Of a stretch of 64,000 bases of DNA, positions 25,908-34,629 are shown piece by piece. Source of the stretch: CATOSK01 sp963665735 (lineage in GTDB: Bacteria; Chloroflexota; Dehalococcoidia; Lucifugimonadales; UBA3495). Position 1 is the first letter of the stretch. Each line of letters opens with the position of its first letter. Below the pieces are notes generated by a model. The model did no database searches, was not told the origin of the DNA, and saw only the letters and a list, made by a program, of their open reading frames with translations. The translations under genes and the position numbers were made by a program. Location of the stretch: contig OY762444.1 in NCBI GenBank assembly GCA_963665735.1, positions 3,720,001 through 3,784,000 on the forward strand, in the 5' to 3' direction.

Positions 25908-26852
25908 TTACACTATGCGGAGGGTGTAGTGGAAAATCTCGGATACGAACCCTTCCCAAGCCTCATCGTTATTCAGGATGTCATACAGCAGGAAATCTCC
26001 GGCTATGTTGATGTCGCCCAGCCTTCTTCTCATTTCCGGCGTCACCACGCCGAGGACTGCGAAGTTGCGCGCCTGCGTTGGGGTTTCGGCAAAACTCTTT
26101 TCGATGGCCCCTAACCGTTCAAGGGCGCCCGCCGGGTCAGTGCCGCTTTTTATCTCCACAGTGCTTATAATCTGCCACTCGCCGGTTTCGTCTAGTCTCT
26201 CAAAGCTGATGTCCGGTTCAGACCCATAGACCATTCTCAGGTTGCCGTCATCTCCGATCAGTGTCGTCGTTTCATCAATCTCAACGGTGGGGATGCCTTC
26301 GTTGGCCGCTAGCCAAGCCTTGATGCGGTCTTTAACCGCCGCCTCCCCTTCCTGGCCCACGATGTTGCGCAACGCCCCGTCTTGCGTGATTCCGATGGTA
26401 GCCAAAATGTTCCTGTACCCGTTTTCGAGAGTCCAACCGTCCGTTCCGGTGATGATTACCGAGACAATCGCGTTGTAAGTCCGGGCCACGTTAAGGCATC
26501 TCGCCATGTTGGGCGGGCGTCGCAATGCGCCGGATTCCCAGGTGGCAACCTGCCCTGCCATAGATTGCACCCGTTTGAGGGACAACGTAGCGATTCCCCG
26601 GTAGTGCAGCGATGTTTGGGGGTGAGCTAGCAGCAGGTCTGGGTGGGCGAACACCATTTTGGGGTCAATCTGCTGCTCAACGATATATTCCCAAGCCTCC
26701 GGCGAAATGGCCAGGTCTTCCAGCCGTTCCTGGTAATCCAACGGCTCAGTGAATTGCTGGATTGTCTCCCTAACTCCCAGGTCGGAACGCCCGCGTATGT
26801 GTTGAGAGATAATCAGTGCCCGTTGCCGCGCTTCTTCCAGCCTGTTAACCAT
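25908..26852 (-). CDS. XcyI-type restriction endonuclease
   Basis: 314 residues. Recognised as XcyI-like from the overall sequence pattern (MVFAHPDLLLAHPQTSLHYRGIATLSLKRVQ near residue 65) and from the PD-(D/E)xK nuclease core: EPDISF near 212 and the STVEIKSG strand near 232. XcyI cuts CCCGGG. The gene overlaps the 3' end of the methyltransferase gene by 8 bases, the usual tight coupling of a type II system. The specificity is inferred from family only. Confidence 0.8.
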   Translation of the reverse strand: MVNRLEEARQRALIISQHIRGRSDLGVRETIQQFTEPLDYQERLEDLAISPEAWEYIVEQQIDPKMVFAHPDLLLAHPQTSLHYRGIATLSLKRVQSMAGQVATWESGALRRPPNMARCLNVARTYNAIVSVIITGTDGWTLENGYRNILATIGITQDGALRNIVGQEGEAAVKDRIKAWLAANEGIPTVEIDETTTLIGDDGNLRMVYGSEPDISFERLDETGEWQIISTVEIKSGTDPAGALERLGAIEKSFAETPTQARNFAVLGVVTPEMRRRLGDINIAGDFLLYDILNNDEAWEGFVSEIFHYTLRIV

Positions 26853-28242
26853 CGCGTTTCTTCCAGTGATAGACGCATTTCCTTAATTCTTGCCTCCCGA
26901 ACCGCCCCATCTGCTGGCTGGAATTGCCTTTCCCCCGGTGGAGCGTCCTGATGGATTCGCACGAAAACCCCACCTGTTCGGCAAAGTCGGAAAGAATCAG
27001 GTCCACCGGAATTTCCTGCCCGTGGTAACGAACATTGTCGTTGACCATGAACACATCGCCGCCCGGCCTTACCAGCCGGGCCAGTTCACTTACCACTAGG
27101 GCCATTTCCACAAAGTAGTTTTCCACCAGGGAAATTACATTGCGGTTGCTGAGGTTTTCCGCGTCCCGTTTTAGGAAGTCCAAAGCCTCCTGCAAAGCCG
27201 ATTGGCCATCGGACAAATCGAAAGACCGGGTTAGCAGAGTAGAATCGCCGTACTCTTGACGCAACATTTGCCGCTTGGACTTGTTCTCCACCGTGGCGGA
27301 CAGCAACGCCTGGCGCAACTCCTTCACCCCATCGTCACCATAACCGGCGTAGGCCAATTCCAAGGCGTAGATACGAGTATAATCGTAACGATTGGCGTAG
27401 GGCGGGGATGTAACCACGGCGTCAAAACTCTCGCCGGGCAGTCGAGCAAGTTCGGTTAGGCTTGACCCGTCCACAAACTCGGGATTGGAACCGCCGTAGC
27501 GTTGTTTGACAGCCGGTATGTCGTCGGCTATCTGTCCCAGGCGTTTTTGCAGGGCCTCCGAAAGTGTAGGGACATAAGATTTATGCAACTTCCGGCTGAC
27601 GTTGCGGCCCGATTGGGGGTCCCAGCGCAGGAATTGACCGTCCTTGCGGGTGTAGCTGACCTCTTCCAGCACGCTGACGCACGCCAGAGTCAAGAGGGTA
27701 TGTAGCGATGGGTTGTCAATAGAGGCCACGAACTGCCGGGCCTTGGCTAAGTCCTTTTCGGTTTGTTGGGGGAAGGCGTTTGCAGTGATGGGGATGTGGG
27801 GGAACAAAAAGGCATCGTCATACTTGTCGCGCGATAAGGCGTTAACCAAACCGTTGGCGCCCATAAGGAAATCTTCGTAAGTCACTCCGTTGGCGGCGGC
27901 TGCAATTCCCCGGGCTGACAGGTTTCCGATGGGCATAATCTCAATTCCGGTTCCCCGCATCCCCATGCTGGCGGCGGTCAGGATGGTGGCGCCGGAACCG
28001 GAAAAGGGGTCAAGCACCGACTCCGCCCCGGTGTCGGCCAAGAGCCCCCGCACAAGCTGGGCCGAAAACCCCTCTTTATATTTCATCCAGCGCAAACCGG
28101 GGACATCCTTGTTGCCCTGAAACGAAACCAACTTGCGGCTCAGGTTGCCATCGGCGAATATGCGGGAGGCGAAGCGGTCAAACAGTTCCCGCCGCGCGTC
28201 CAGGGGTTTATCAGCGGGTGATGCGGTTAAAGTCGGGTTCAT
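26845..28242 (-). CDS. DNA (cytosine-N4 or adenine-N6) methyltransferase of the XcyI-type system
   Basis: 465 residues from ATG 28242 (MNPTLTAS), with GGAGG just upstream; an open frame extends to 28485 without support. SAM-binding motif I DPFSGSGA (residues 78-85) precedes the catalytic TSPPYANRYDYTR motif (about 280), which fits N4-cytosine enzymes such as M.XcyI. It would protect the host against the nuclease encoded next. It is divergently oriented to copA, with 165 bases between the starts. Confidence 0.88.
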   Translation of the reverse strand: MNPTLTASPADKPLDARRELFDRFASRIFADGNLSRKLVSFQGNKDVPGLRWMKYKEGFSAQLVRGLLADTGAESVLDPFSGSGATILTAASMGMRGTGIEIMPIGNLSARGIAAAANGVTYEDFLMGANGLVNALSRDKYDDAFLFPHIPITANAFPQQTEKDLAKARQFVASIDNPSLHTLLTLACVSVLEEVSYTRKDGQFLRWDPQSGRNVSRKLHKSYVPTLSEALQKRLGQIADDIPAVKQRYGGSNPEFVDGSSLTELARLPGESFDAVVTSPPYANRYDYTRIYALELAYAGYGDDGVKELRQALLSATVENKSKRQMLRQEYGDSTLLTRSFDLSDGQSALQEALDFLKRDAENLSNRNVISLVENYFVEMALVVSELARLVRPGGDVFMVNDNVRYHGQEIPVDLILSDFAEQVGFSCESIRTLHRGKGNSSQQMGRFGRQELRKCVYHWKKRDG

Positions 28243-28407
28243 GGGCCTCCAATTCTTGACCGGGCCACCATAGCATAAGGGTTTGGCATGGGGCAAAGCG
28301 TTTCCGTCACCCAAAATTGGCCGGGTGGTGGGTTGTCCCCGCCCGGTATATGATAGTAACGAGTCCTTAACCGGGGAATGAATCCCCTTGCCTAACCGGG
28401 CTTTGTG

Positions 28408-30720
28408 ATGAACGCAAGTACCGAAACCGAAAGTCGCATTACCCTGAACATCAGCGGGATGACCTGCGCCGCCTGCGTCCATCACGTCGAAACCGCCTTG
28501 GCCTCCGTCCCCGGCGTTTCCGGCGTGACCGTCAACCTGGCCACCCGGCGCGCCTCCCTCGATTACTCCGCCGGCGCATCAGACCTGACAGCCCTGAAAG
28601 ACGCTATTGAGGACGCCGGTTACCGCTTGGACGGCCCGGCGGACGCCGCCACCGACGCCGACGACCTGGAACGCTGGTCCGGCGCGCGAGAGTCGGCGGA
28701 ACTGCGCCGGCGGTTCCTGTTGGCCGCTCCCGCCGCAGCGTTGTTGATGCTGGGGACGATGCACTGGCTCCCTTGGGTTGCGCCGCTGATGTCCCTGGCC
28801 TGGTATCCCTTCCTCCTTTGGGCAGCCGCCACCGTAGTCCAGTTCTGGGCCGGCTGGCCTTTCTACACCGCCGGAATCGCCCCCTTGCGCCGTGGCATCG
28901 CCAATATGCACACCCTCATCGCCCTGGGAACGTCGGTGGCCTACGGGTACAGCGCGCTGGTGGTTGTCGCCCGGGTCGTCGCGTCCGATTCCCTGGCCAA
29001 CGTCGGCATCGCCCCCACCCTGTACTTCGACACCGCCGCTGTCATTATCGCCCTGGTCTTGCTGGGCCGTTGGCTGGAGGCCCGGGCCCGGGGTCGCACC
29101 TCCGAGGCCATTCGCCGGTTGATGGAATTGCGTCCCGACACCGCCCGCGTGTTGCGGGAGGACGGAGAGGTTGACCTGCCCGTCGAGCAAGTGACTCCCG
29201 GCAACCTGTTGGTGGTGCGGCCCGGCGAAAGAATCCCGGTGGACGGCGAAGTTACCGCGGGCGTTTCTTCGGTGGACGAGTCCATGCTCACCGGGGAGAG
29301 TATGCCGGTGGAAAAACGGCCCGGCGCGCCGGTGTACGGGGCCACTCTCAACGGAGCCGGTGCCTTTACCTTCCGCGCCACCCAGGTGGGGCCGGACACG
29401 GTATTGGCCCGGATTATCCGGCTGGTGGAAGACGCCCAGGGTTCCAAAGCCCCCATTCAACGGCTGGCCGACCGCGTATCGGCCTGGTTCGTGCCGACCA
29501 TCATCGTCATTGCGCTCGCTGCCTTCCTGTTCTGGTGGACGCTGGGGCCGCCGCCGGCCTTGACCGTTGCGGCGCTGGTTGCGGTGACGGTGCTAATCAT
29601 CGCCTGCCCCTGCGCCTTGGGCTTGGCGACCCCCACTGCCATCATCGTCGGAGCCGGCAAGGGCGCCGAGCTTGGCGCGCTCATCCGCAGCGCGCTGGCC
29701 CTGGAAATCGCCCACCGGGTGGACACCGTGGCCGTGGACAAGACCGGCACCTTGACCGAGGGCCGCCCCAGAGTTACCGACGTTTTCTCCCCCGGCATGG
29801 CGGAAAACGAATTGTTGTCCCTGGCCGCCGCCGGGGAGAAAAATTCCGAGCATCCCGTCGGCCAAGCGATTGTTGCAGAGGCGGCCGGCCGGGGAATTTC
29901 CCTTCCCGTTGCCACCGACTTCCAGGCAATGCCCGGCTTGGGAGTCCAGGCCACCGTCAACGGGCGTCAAATCCTGCTGGGCAACGCCGCCTTTATGCTG
30001 GCGCAAGGGGTGGAATTGGGCGACTTGGCCGGCCGGGGCAAGCAATGGGCGGCCCAGGGCAAGACCCCGGTTTTCGCGGCGATTGACGGCGCGCCGGCGG
30101 GGGTCATCGCCGTAGCCGACACCCTCAAGCCCTCGGCCAAAGCCGCCGTGTCGGGATTACAAGAGTTGGGGCTGGACGTGGTGATGCTGACCGGAGACAC
30201 CGCCGCCACCGCCGGATACATCGCCGGGGAATTGGGTATTGAGCGAGTGGAATCCCAAGTCTTGCCCCAGGACAAGGCCGCGGCGGTGCGACGCCTCCAG
30301 GCGGAGGGCAAGGTAGTGGCAATGGTGGGTGACGGCATCAACGACGCCCCGGCCCTCGCCCAAGCCGACGTGGGCATTGCGATGGGCGGCGGCGCCGACG
30401 TGGCCATGGAATCGGCGGACATTACCCTGATGCGGGGAGACTTGACCGGGGTGGTGACTGCCCTGCGCCTCAGCCGGCGCACCATCCGTACCATCCGCCA
30501 GAACCTTTTCTGGGCCTTCTTCTACAACCTGCTGCTGGTGCCGGTGGCGGCCGGCGCCCTTTACCCCCTGTTCAACCTGCTGGGCGGCGTACCGGGCGGC
30601 CTCGAATTCTTCTTCGGGGAGCGTGGGTTCCTCAACCCGGCCCTGGCGGCGGCGGCAATGGCCTTCAGTTCCGTCACCGTAGTAACCAACTCCCTGCGCC
30701 TGAAACGGGCGCGCGTCTAG
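28408..30720 (+). CDS. copA: Cu(I)-exporting P1B-type ATPase
   Basis: 770 residues. An N-terminal HMA domain with C20-x2-C23 (GMTCAAC), the membrane metal site C400-P-C402 in TM6, the phosphorylated D444 in DKTGTLT, GDGINDAPAL in the hinge, and the TM7/TM8 signatures YN and MAFSSVTVVTNSLRL, which mark Cu(I) pumps. It expels copper from the cytosol. Single HMA domain, otherwise normal length. ATG 28408 is preferred to the adjacent GTG 28405. No copper regulator or chaperone gene is nearby. Confidence 0.96.
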   Translation: MNASTETESRITLNISGMTCAACVHHVETALASVPGVSGVTVNLATRRASLDYSAGASDLTALKDAIEDAGYRLDGPADAATDADDLERWSGARESAELRRRFLLAAPAAALLMLGTMHWLPWVAPLMSLAWYPFLLWAAATVVQFWAGWPFYTAGIAPLRRGIANMHTLIALGTSVAYGYSALVVVARVVASDSLANVGIAPTLYFDTAAVIIALVLLGRWLEARARGRTSEAIRRLMELRPDTARVLREDGEVDLPVEQVTPGNLLVVRPGERIPVDGEVTAGVSSVDESMLTGESMPVEKRPGAPVYGATLNGAGAFTFRATQVGPDTVLARIIRLVEDAQGSKAPIQRLADRVSAWFVPTIIVIALAAFLFWWTLGPPPALTVAALVAVTVLIIACPCALGLATPTAIIVGAGKGAELGALIRSALALEIAHRVDTVAVDKTGTLTEGRPRVTDVFSPGMAENELLSLAAAGEKNSEHPVGQAIVAEAAGRGISLPVATDFQAMPGLGVQATVNGRQILLGNAAFMLAQGVELGDLAGRGKQWAAQGKTPVFAAIDGAPAGVIAVADTLKPSAKAAVSGLQELGLDVVMLTGDTAATAGYIAGELGIERVESQVLPQDKAAAVRRLQAEGKVVAMVGDGINDAPALAQADVGIAMGGGADVAMESADITLMRGDLTGVVTALRLSRRTIRTIRQNLFWAFFYNLLLVPVAAGALYPLFNLLGGVPGGLEFFFGERGFLNPALAAAAMAFSSVTVVTNSLRLKRARV

Positions 30721-31122
30721 CCAGAAATCTCTATCCCTCCCGATGGGACACAGGACGATTGCACAGTAGGGGCGCACGGCCGTGCGCCCCTACCCGGGAA
30801 GGCCAGGACGTTAACCCTGCGAGGTGGTCGAATAATCGTCATTCCCGCACCCCAACGTCATTCCCGCGAAAGCGGCAATCCACATCCCCCTCCAATACAA
30901 CCGTCACCCCGGCGGAAACCCGTCATTTCCCGATTGAAAATCCTTCAACCAACGTAGGCATTGGCCCGCAAAATGTCTTGACGTCGGCGAAAAACCAAAA
31001 TCCTTCCGCCTTCGGCCCGAAAATTGTTGCAGTCCGGCCCCGAAAGTGGAATCATACGGGGGTTGTCCCCGGCGAAATCCTCTTTACGTTGGGGAACGTG
31101 CCGGGAAAGGTTGCCGCCCAAG
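30721..31122. repeat. Non-coding gap made of repeat fragments
   Basis: At 30751-30763 lies an isolated end of the MITE-like family (CAGGACGATTGCA) joined directly to a perfect 28-bp palindrome (30766-30793). A CGTCATTCCCGCGAAAGCGG repeat follows at 30857-30884. The rest, to 31122, is unremarkable; no gene is supported. Confidence 0.7.
30766..30793. repeat. Perfect 28-bp palindrome, copy 1
   Basis: Both arms are 14 bases (GTAGGGGCGCACGG and its reverse complement) with no spacer. Identical copies lie at 32884-32911 and 59674-59701; variants with other centres are at 12006 and 61912. Confidence 0.9.
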
Positions 31123-32490
31123 ATGCTGTCCAGAATCCTCTATCCCCCGGTGTCCTTCGATTCCTACGTCCCCCTGCTGCCCGCAGAACTGGTTGACCGT
31201 TTGACCGGCCTGGCCCGGCAGTTCCAAAACCTCCGTTTCGTCCACCTCAACAGCACCCTGGCCGGGGGCGGGGTTGCCGAAATCCTTCAATCCCTCGTTC
31301 CCATGATGAACGCCCTCGGCGTCACCACCGAGCGGCTGGTCATCAACCCGCCGGCCCAGTTTTTCAACGTGACCAAGAAACTCCACAACCTGCTCCAGGG
31401 GGCCGACGGCGCTTTGGAACCCGAAGAGTTGGAGCTTTACCTCCAAACCGTTCGGGATGTTTCCGGGTACATCGGCCAGCGCGGCCTGGAATCCGCCGTC
31501 TGGTTCTGCCACGACCCCCAGGTCTTGCCCCTGGCCCAAATGCTGCCCCAGCGCGGCGACGAAGTCCGTATCTGGGTCTGCCACATAGACCTGACCGCCC
31601 CCAATCCCGGCGTTCTGGACCAGTTGCGGCCCTTGACTTCGGCCTATGACGGGCTGATTTTTTCGCTGGATTCCTACGCGCCGGCCGGGTTGGATTCGGA
31701 TTTGCCGGTTTACATATCGCCGCCGGCCATTGACCCACTTACCGCCAAAAACCGGGCCATGTCCCCGGGAGAAGCGGCGGAAATCGTTGCGGCTATGGGA
31801 ATCTCCCCCGACCGCCCGCTGGTCACCCAGGTTTCCCGGTTCGACTACTGGAAAGACCCCTGGGGAGTGATTGACGCCTACCGCATGGCCCGGGAGTCCG
31901 TGCCCGGTCTGCAACTGGCGCTGCTGGGGTTGAGCCAGGCCACCGACGACCCGGAAGCCCTGCAAGTATTGAACGACGTTGCCCGCCACTCGGCCGGCGA
32001 CCCGGACATTCACCTTTACTTTGACCCCGCCGGGCTGCCCGACTCCATTGACCGCATCGTCAACGCTTTCCAGGTGGCGTCGGCGGTGGTGATGCAAAAG
32101 TCCACCCGCGAAGGCTTTGGCCTTACCGTCGCCGAGGCCATGTGGAAGGGCCGGCCCCTGATTGGTGGAGACGTAGGCGGTATCCGAATCCAGGTGGAAG
32201 ACGGTTCCTCCGGCTACCTGGTATCGTCGCCCCAGGAATGTGCCCGGCGGATGGTGGATTTGCTGCTGGACCCGGCCCTGCGGGAGACAATAGGAACCGC
32301 CGCCAAAGAAAGCGTGCGCCGGCAATTCCTCTTGCCCCGGCTGGCCCTGGACTACTTGGAAGCGGCGGCTGACCTGGTTCCCCCGGCTCGTTTGAGTGAC
32401 GGCCCCTTGCCGGTCAACGGTTTCGCCGACCTGGAGCAACTGCGGATTGAACTGCCACTGCCCGCCCCCAACCCCACCGGCAGCCGATAA
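31123..32490 (+). CDS. TreT-like glycosyltransferase (GT4, probable trehalose synthase)
   Basis: 455 residues from ATG 31123; the frame is open from 31024. GT-B fold: an N-terminal HLNSTLAGGGVAEIL loop, a VSRFDYWKDP hinge, and the donor-binding KSTREGFGLTVAEAMW segment with both glutamates. The pattern matches TreT, which joins NDP-glucose and glucose to trehalose. The call rests on family resemblance; related enzymes make glucosylglycerate or other glucosides. It is a lone gene between copA and the large repeat region. Confidence 0.8.
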   Translation: MLSRILYPPVSFDSYVPLLPAELVDRLTGLARQFQNLRFVHLNSTLAGGGVAEILQSLVPMMNALGVTTERLVINPPAQFFNVTKKLHNLLQGADGALEPEELELYLQTVRDVSGYIGQRGLESAVWFCHDPQVLPLAQMLPQRGDEVRIWVCHIDLTAPNPGVLDQLRPLTSAYDGLIFSLDSYAPAGLDSDLPVYISPPAIDPLTAKNRAMSPGEAAEIVAAMGISPDRPLVTQVSRFDYWKDPWGVIDAYRMARESVPGLQLALLGLSQATDDPEALQVLNDVARHSAGDPDIHLYFDPAGLPDSIDRIVNAFQVASAVVMQKSTREGFGLTVAEAMWKGRPLIGGDVGGIRIQVEDGSSGYLVSSPQECARRMVDLLLDPALRETIGTAAKESVRRQFLLPRLALDYLEAAADLVPPARLSDGPLPVNGFADLEQLRIELPLPAPNPTGSR

Positions 32491-33240
32491 AAGTTGCCGC
32501 CGCGCCCGCCCCAGCGCAATCGCAAATCAGCCGTCCAACCACCGCATTCCCGCTTTGGGTGAAAAATCATTCCCGAGAAACCTGTCCTAAGCGTAGCCGA
32601 AGGAGCAGGAATCCGGAACCCCCCTAATCCAGGAGCAGAGCCGGCGGTGCGATGGACATTCCTGTCCGTCGTCCCTCCCACTCCTCCGCGCCCTCCGTGT
32701 TTCCGTGTGAAAACCCCCCACCCCCACCGTCATTCCCGCGAAAGCGGGAATCCACATCCTCGCCTTTGTCATCCTTACCCCACGAAACCAACCCCCACCC
32801 CCAACCCGTCATTCCGGCGAAAGCCGGAATCCAGAAACCCCAATCCCCAACCAATCTTGCCATCCCCCAACCGTTCCTGAACCGTAGGGGCGCACGGCCG
32901 TGCGCCCCTACCAACCTTCACCACCAACCCGGTTGCCGGAAACAACCCCCCCACGCCCCAACCGTCATTCCCGCGAAGGCCGGAATCCAGAAATCCTAAC
33001 CCCCTACCAACCTTACCCTCACGAAACCAACCCCCACCCCAACGCCGTCATTCCCGTCCCCCAACCGTCATTCCCGCGAAACCTGTCCTGAGCGTAGCCG
33101 AAGGAGCGGGAATCCACATCCTTGCCTTTACCAACCTTACCCCCACGAAACCAACCCACACCCCCAAACCGTCATTCCGGCGAAAGCCGGAATCCAGAAA
33201 TCCTACTCCCCAAACCAGTCTTGCGCCCATTGGACACGCC
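32491..33240. repeat. Cluster of palindromic repeats
   Basis: Five copies of the CATTCC(C/G)GCGAAAGCCGGAATCCA family (32729, 32808, 32963, 33048-33115 as a chimeric copy, 33170), a perfect 28-bp palindrome at 32884-32911, and two CCTGAGCGTAGCCGAAGGAG-type fragments (about 32582 and 33088). The spacing is irregular and the spacers resemble one another (ACCAACCTTACCCCCACGAA), so this is repeat invasion, not a CRISPR. No gene is supported. Confidence 0.8.
32884..32911. repeat. Perfect 28-bp palindrome, copy 2
   Basis: Identical to the copies at 30766 and 59674. Confidence 0.9.
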
Positions 33241-33243
33241 CTC

Positions 33244-33273
33244 TTGACAATCACCGTACATACGTTCTATGAT
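33244..33273 (+). promoter_or_regulatory. Strong candidate promoter before the hairpin array
   Basis: Perfect TTGACA (33244-33249), an 18-base spacer, and TATGAT (33268-33273), five of six to consensus. It is one of the best sigma-70-like promoters visible in the window. The predicted start near 33280 is followed by a leader ORF and the hairpin array rather than a normal gene. Confidence 0.65.
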
Positions 33274-33329
33274 GACTCCATCGGCAACATCCCAGGAACC
33301 CCCATTCCCAACCATCGGAGGAACCGCCT

Positions 33330-33377
33330 ATGCAGCAGCCCGCCCCGCCGTTTGCGTCGAGAGTCCCTCCCGGATAA
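33330..33377 (+). CDS. Possible 15-codon leader ORF (MQQPAPPFASRVPPG)
   Basis: CGGAGG ends 8 bases before ATG 33330, an excellent ribosome-binding site, and the ORF stops at TAA 33375-33377. About 50 bases separate it from the predicted transcript start. It is immediately followed by ATGGCTCTTATCCGATGC (33380), an 8-codon ORF. Such an arrangement before RNA hairpins is what an attenuator leader looks like, but the peptide has no telling codon run apart from prolines. It could also be the remnant of a truncated gene. Confidence 0.4.
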   Translation: MQQPAPPFASRVPPG

Positions 33378-33409
33378 CCATGGCTCTTATCCGATGCGAG
33401 GTCTAACGA

Positions 33410-33667
33410 CTCCGCTGCGGCAACCGCCCCCACCGACGGGCGTCGGCCCTTCTCCCTCGGGAGAACCCGGCTGGCAAAGTCGGTCCGGCCCCCGGACGAC
33501 GGGCGACCGCGCCCCTCTGGGATGACGCGGCAGTAGTCGGCCCGTGCCCTTAGCCGACGGGTGGCTGCTCCCCTGCGGGGTGGTAGCGGCGGTAGTCGGC
33601 CATCCCCCGCCGGCGGGCGCAACGTCCCCCTTGCAGGGACGGAGCAAAGCCGGAACGCCCGGCCGGG
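33410..33667 (+). ncRNA. Tandem array of five two-hairpin units (candidate structured RNA)
   Basis: Units begin near 33410, 33451, 33506, 33564 and 33621; equivalent CCCT bases are spaced 59, 58 and 57. Each unit has two stems. First stems: CCG/CGG, TTCTCC/GGAGAA, CCGCG/CGCGG, GCTGC/GTAGC and CGTCCC/GGGACG. Second stems: CCGAC/GTCGG, GTCCGG/CCGGAC, GTCGGC/GCCGAC, GTCGGC/GCCGGC and GCCGG/CCGGC. The sequences differ but pairing is kept, as expected of selected RNA structure. AGTCGG or AGCCGG recurs in four units. Unit lengths are not multiples of three, so the repeats do not encode a repeated peptide. It lies 130 bases downstream of a strong promoter. Function unknown. Confidence 0.5.
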
Positions 33668-33710
33668 CAACCCTGAAATCCCAAACCCAACGCCGGAGGC
33701 CCAAGACAAC

Positions 33711-33812
33711 CGAAAAACTCCCGCCCCCTACCAGGGGGAAGGCCGGGGAGGGGGTCACACCCAACCAAAATGCAACACAATGCCACGAAATGCCACAGAA
33801 AATAAAAACCCC
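33711..33812. repeat. Long repeat A flanking the small gene
   Basis: About 100 bases, starting CGAAAAACTCCCGCCCCCTA and ending with ATGCCACAGAAAATAAAAAC. It is nearly identical to repeat B at 34320-34421. The first half is the terminator-like CCCCCTACCAGGGGG hairpin family; the second half has decamer tandem units TGCAACACAA / TGCCACGAAA / TGCCACAGAA. A diverged copy of the second half lies at about 33838-33890. Confidence 0.8.
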
Positions 33813-33910
33813 CCAGCCAACCGGGGAGCCTGACCCCAACCCAAATGTCCCACAATGTCCCCAAATATCCCGCAAAACAAAAACATCCAATCCCAAAGGA
33901 GCCAACAACC

Positions 33911-34213
33911 ATGACCATCAGTTCCCTGCAAGCCCGCATCCGCGCCCTCCGCCGCAAACTCATCGTCCCCTTGACCCAACTCAGGGTCAGCAAATTGGCC
34001 GACGAATGGGTCGAAGACTGGCAAACCGCCCAGGCCGAAGACCAGCCCTTGCCCAAACCCATCACCTTCCTCAACAAGGTAGCCAAAGCCGGACTCTGGT
34101 ATCTGGGATGTTCCAACGCCCTGTCCTACCTGGAGCGTTGCGCCCGCGACAAACGGGAACCCGACCCCGCCCAAATCTTCCAGCGCGTCTTCCTCAAACC
34201 CCTAAAAGCCTGA
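33911..34213 (+). CDS. Small basic protein of unknown function
   Basis: 100 residues. ATG 33911 has AGGAG 10 bases upstream. The N-terminus (SLQARIRALRRKLIVPLTQLR) is an amphipathic, strongly basic helix; then come DEWVEDW, a short hydrophobic stretch (KAGLWYLGCSNALSYLERC) and a C-terminal RVFLKPLKA. No transmembrane helix or known motif. The overall layout resembles short uncharacterised proteins I associate with Chloroflexota, but I cannot name a family. It is preceded by the hairpin array on the same strand and lies between repeats A and B. Codon use looks coding. Confidence 0.65.
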   Translation: MTISSLQARIRALRRKLIVPLTQLRVSKLADEWVEDWQTAQAEDQPLPKPITFLNKVAKAGLWYLGCSNALSYLERCARDKREPDPAQIFQRVFLKPLKA

Positions 34214-34629
34214 CCCGACCATCCTGACCGACCGGATTCTACCGTCATTCCGGCGAAGGCCGGAATCCAGAAGTCCTTGCCTCTACCAACCTTCCCCTGA
34301 GCGCAGCCGAAGGGGAAGACGAAAAACCCCCGCCCCCTACCAGGGGGAGGGCTGGGGAGGGGGTGAAACCCAACCAAAATGCAACACAATGCCACAGAAT
34401 GCCACAGAAAATAAAAACCCCCGTCCCCTACCCGGGGGAGGGCCGGGGAGGGGGTGAACCCCCAGCCCAAAACCGCGTCCGCAAAGCCATCCAGTCCTTT
34501 TCGCCCGGTCCCTCTACCAAGGGGAACGGGACAGCGTCCCAGCCCCCGCCCCGGTTTCTGGTAAACTTGGGCCAAATTCGCGGGGAACCGGATTCCCCCA
34601 GGGGCGCGACGCCCCATTGAGGAGGCCCG
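34214..34629. repeat. Repeat-filled gap with repeat B
   Basis: Contains a CATTCCGGCGAAGGCCGGAA copy (34243-34270), a CCTGAGCGCAGCCGAAGG fragment (about 34297), repeat B (34320-34421), and a partial third copy of its hairpin half (about 34423-34460). The last 30 bases carry GAGGAGG before ATG 34630. No gene is supported. Confidence 0.75.

Noticed and set aside
32729..33200. Repeated near-palindromes at intervals of 80-150 bases, possible CRISPR
   Set aside because: Spacing is irregular, the intervening sequences resemble one another, and no cas gene is present; they belong to a dispersed repeat found across the window.
33251..33908. Long minus-strand open frames through the hairpin array
   Set aside because: Frames arise from GC-rich sequence; repeat units are not multiples of three and no start with ribosome-binding site or recognisable domain is seen. 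The promoter and leader are on the plus strand.
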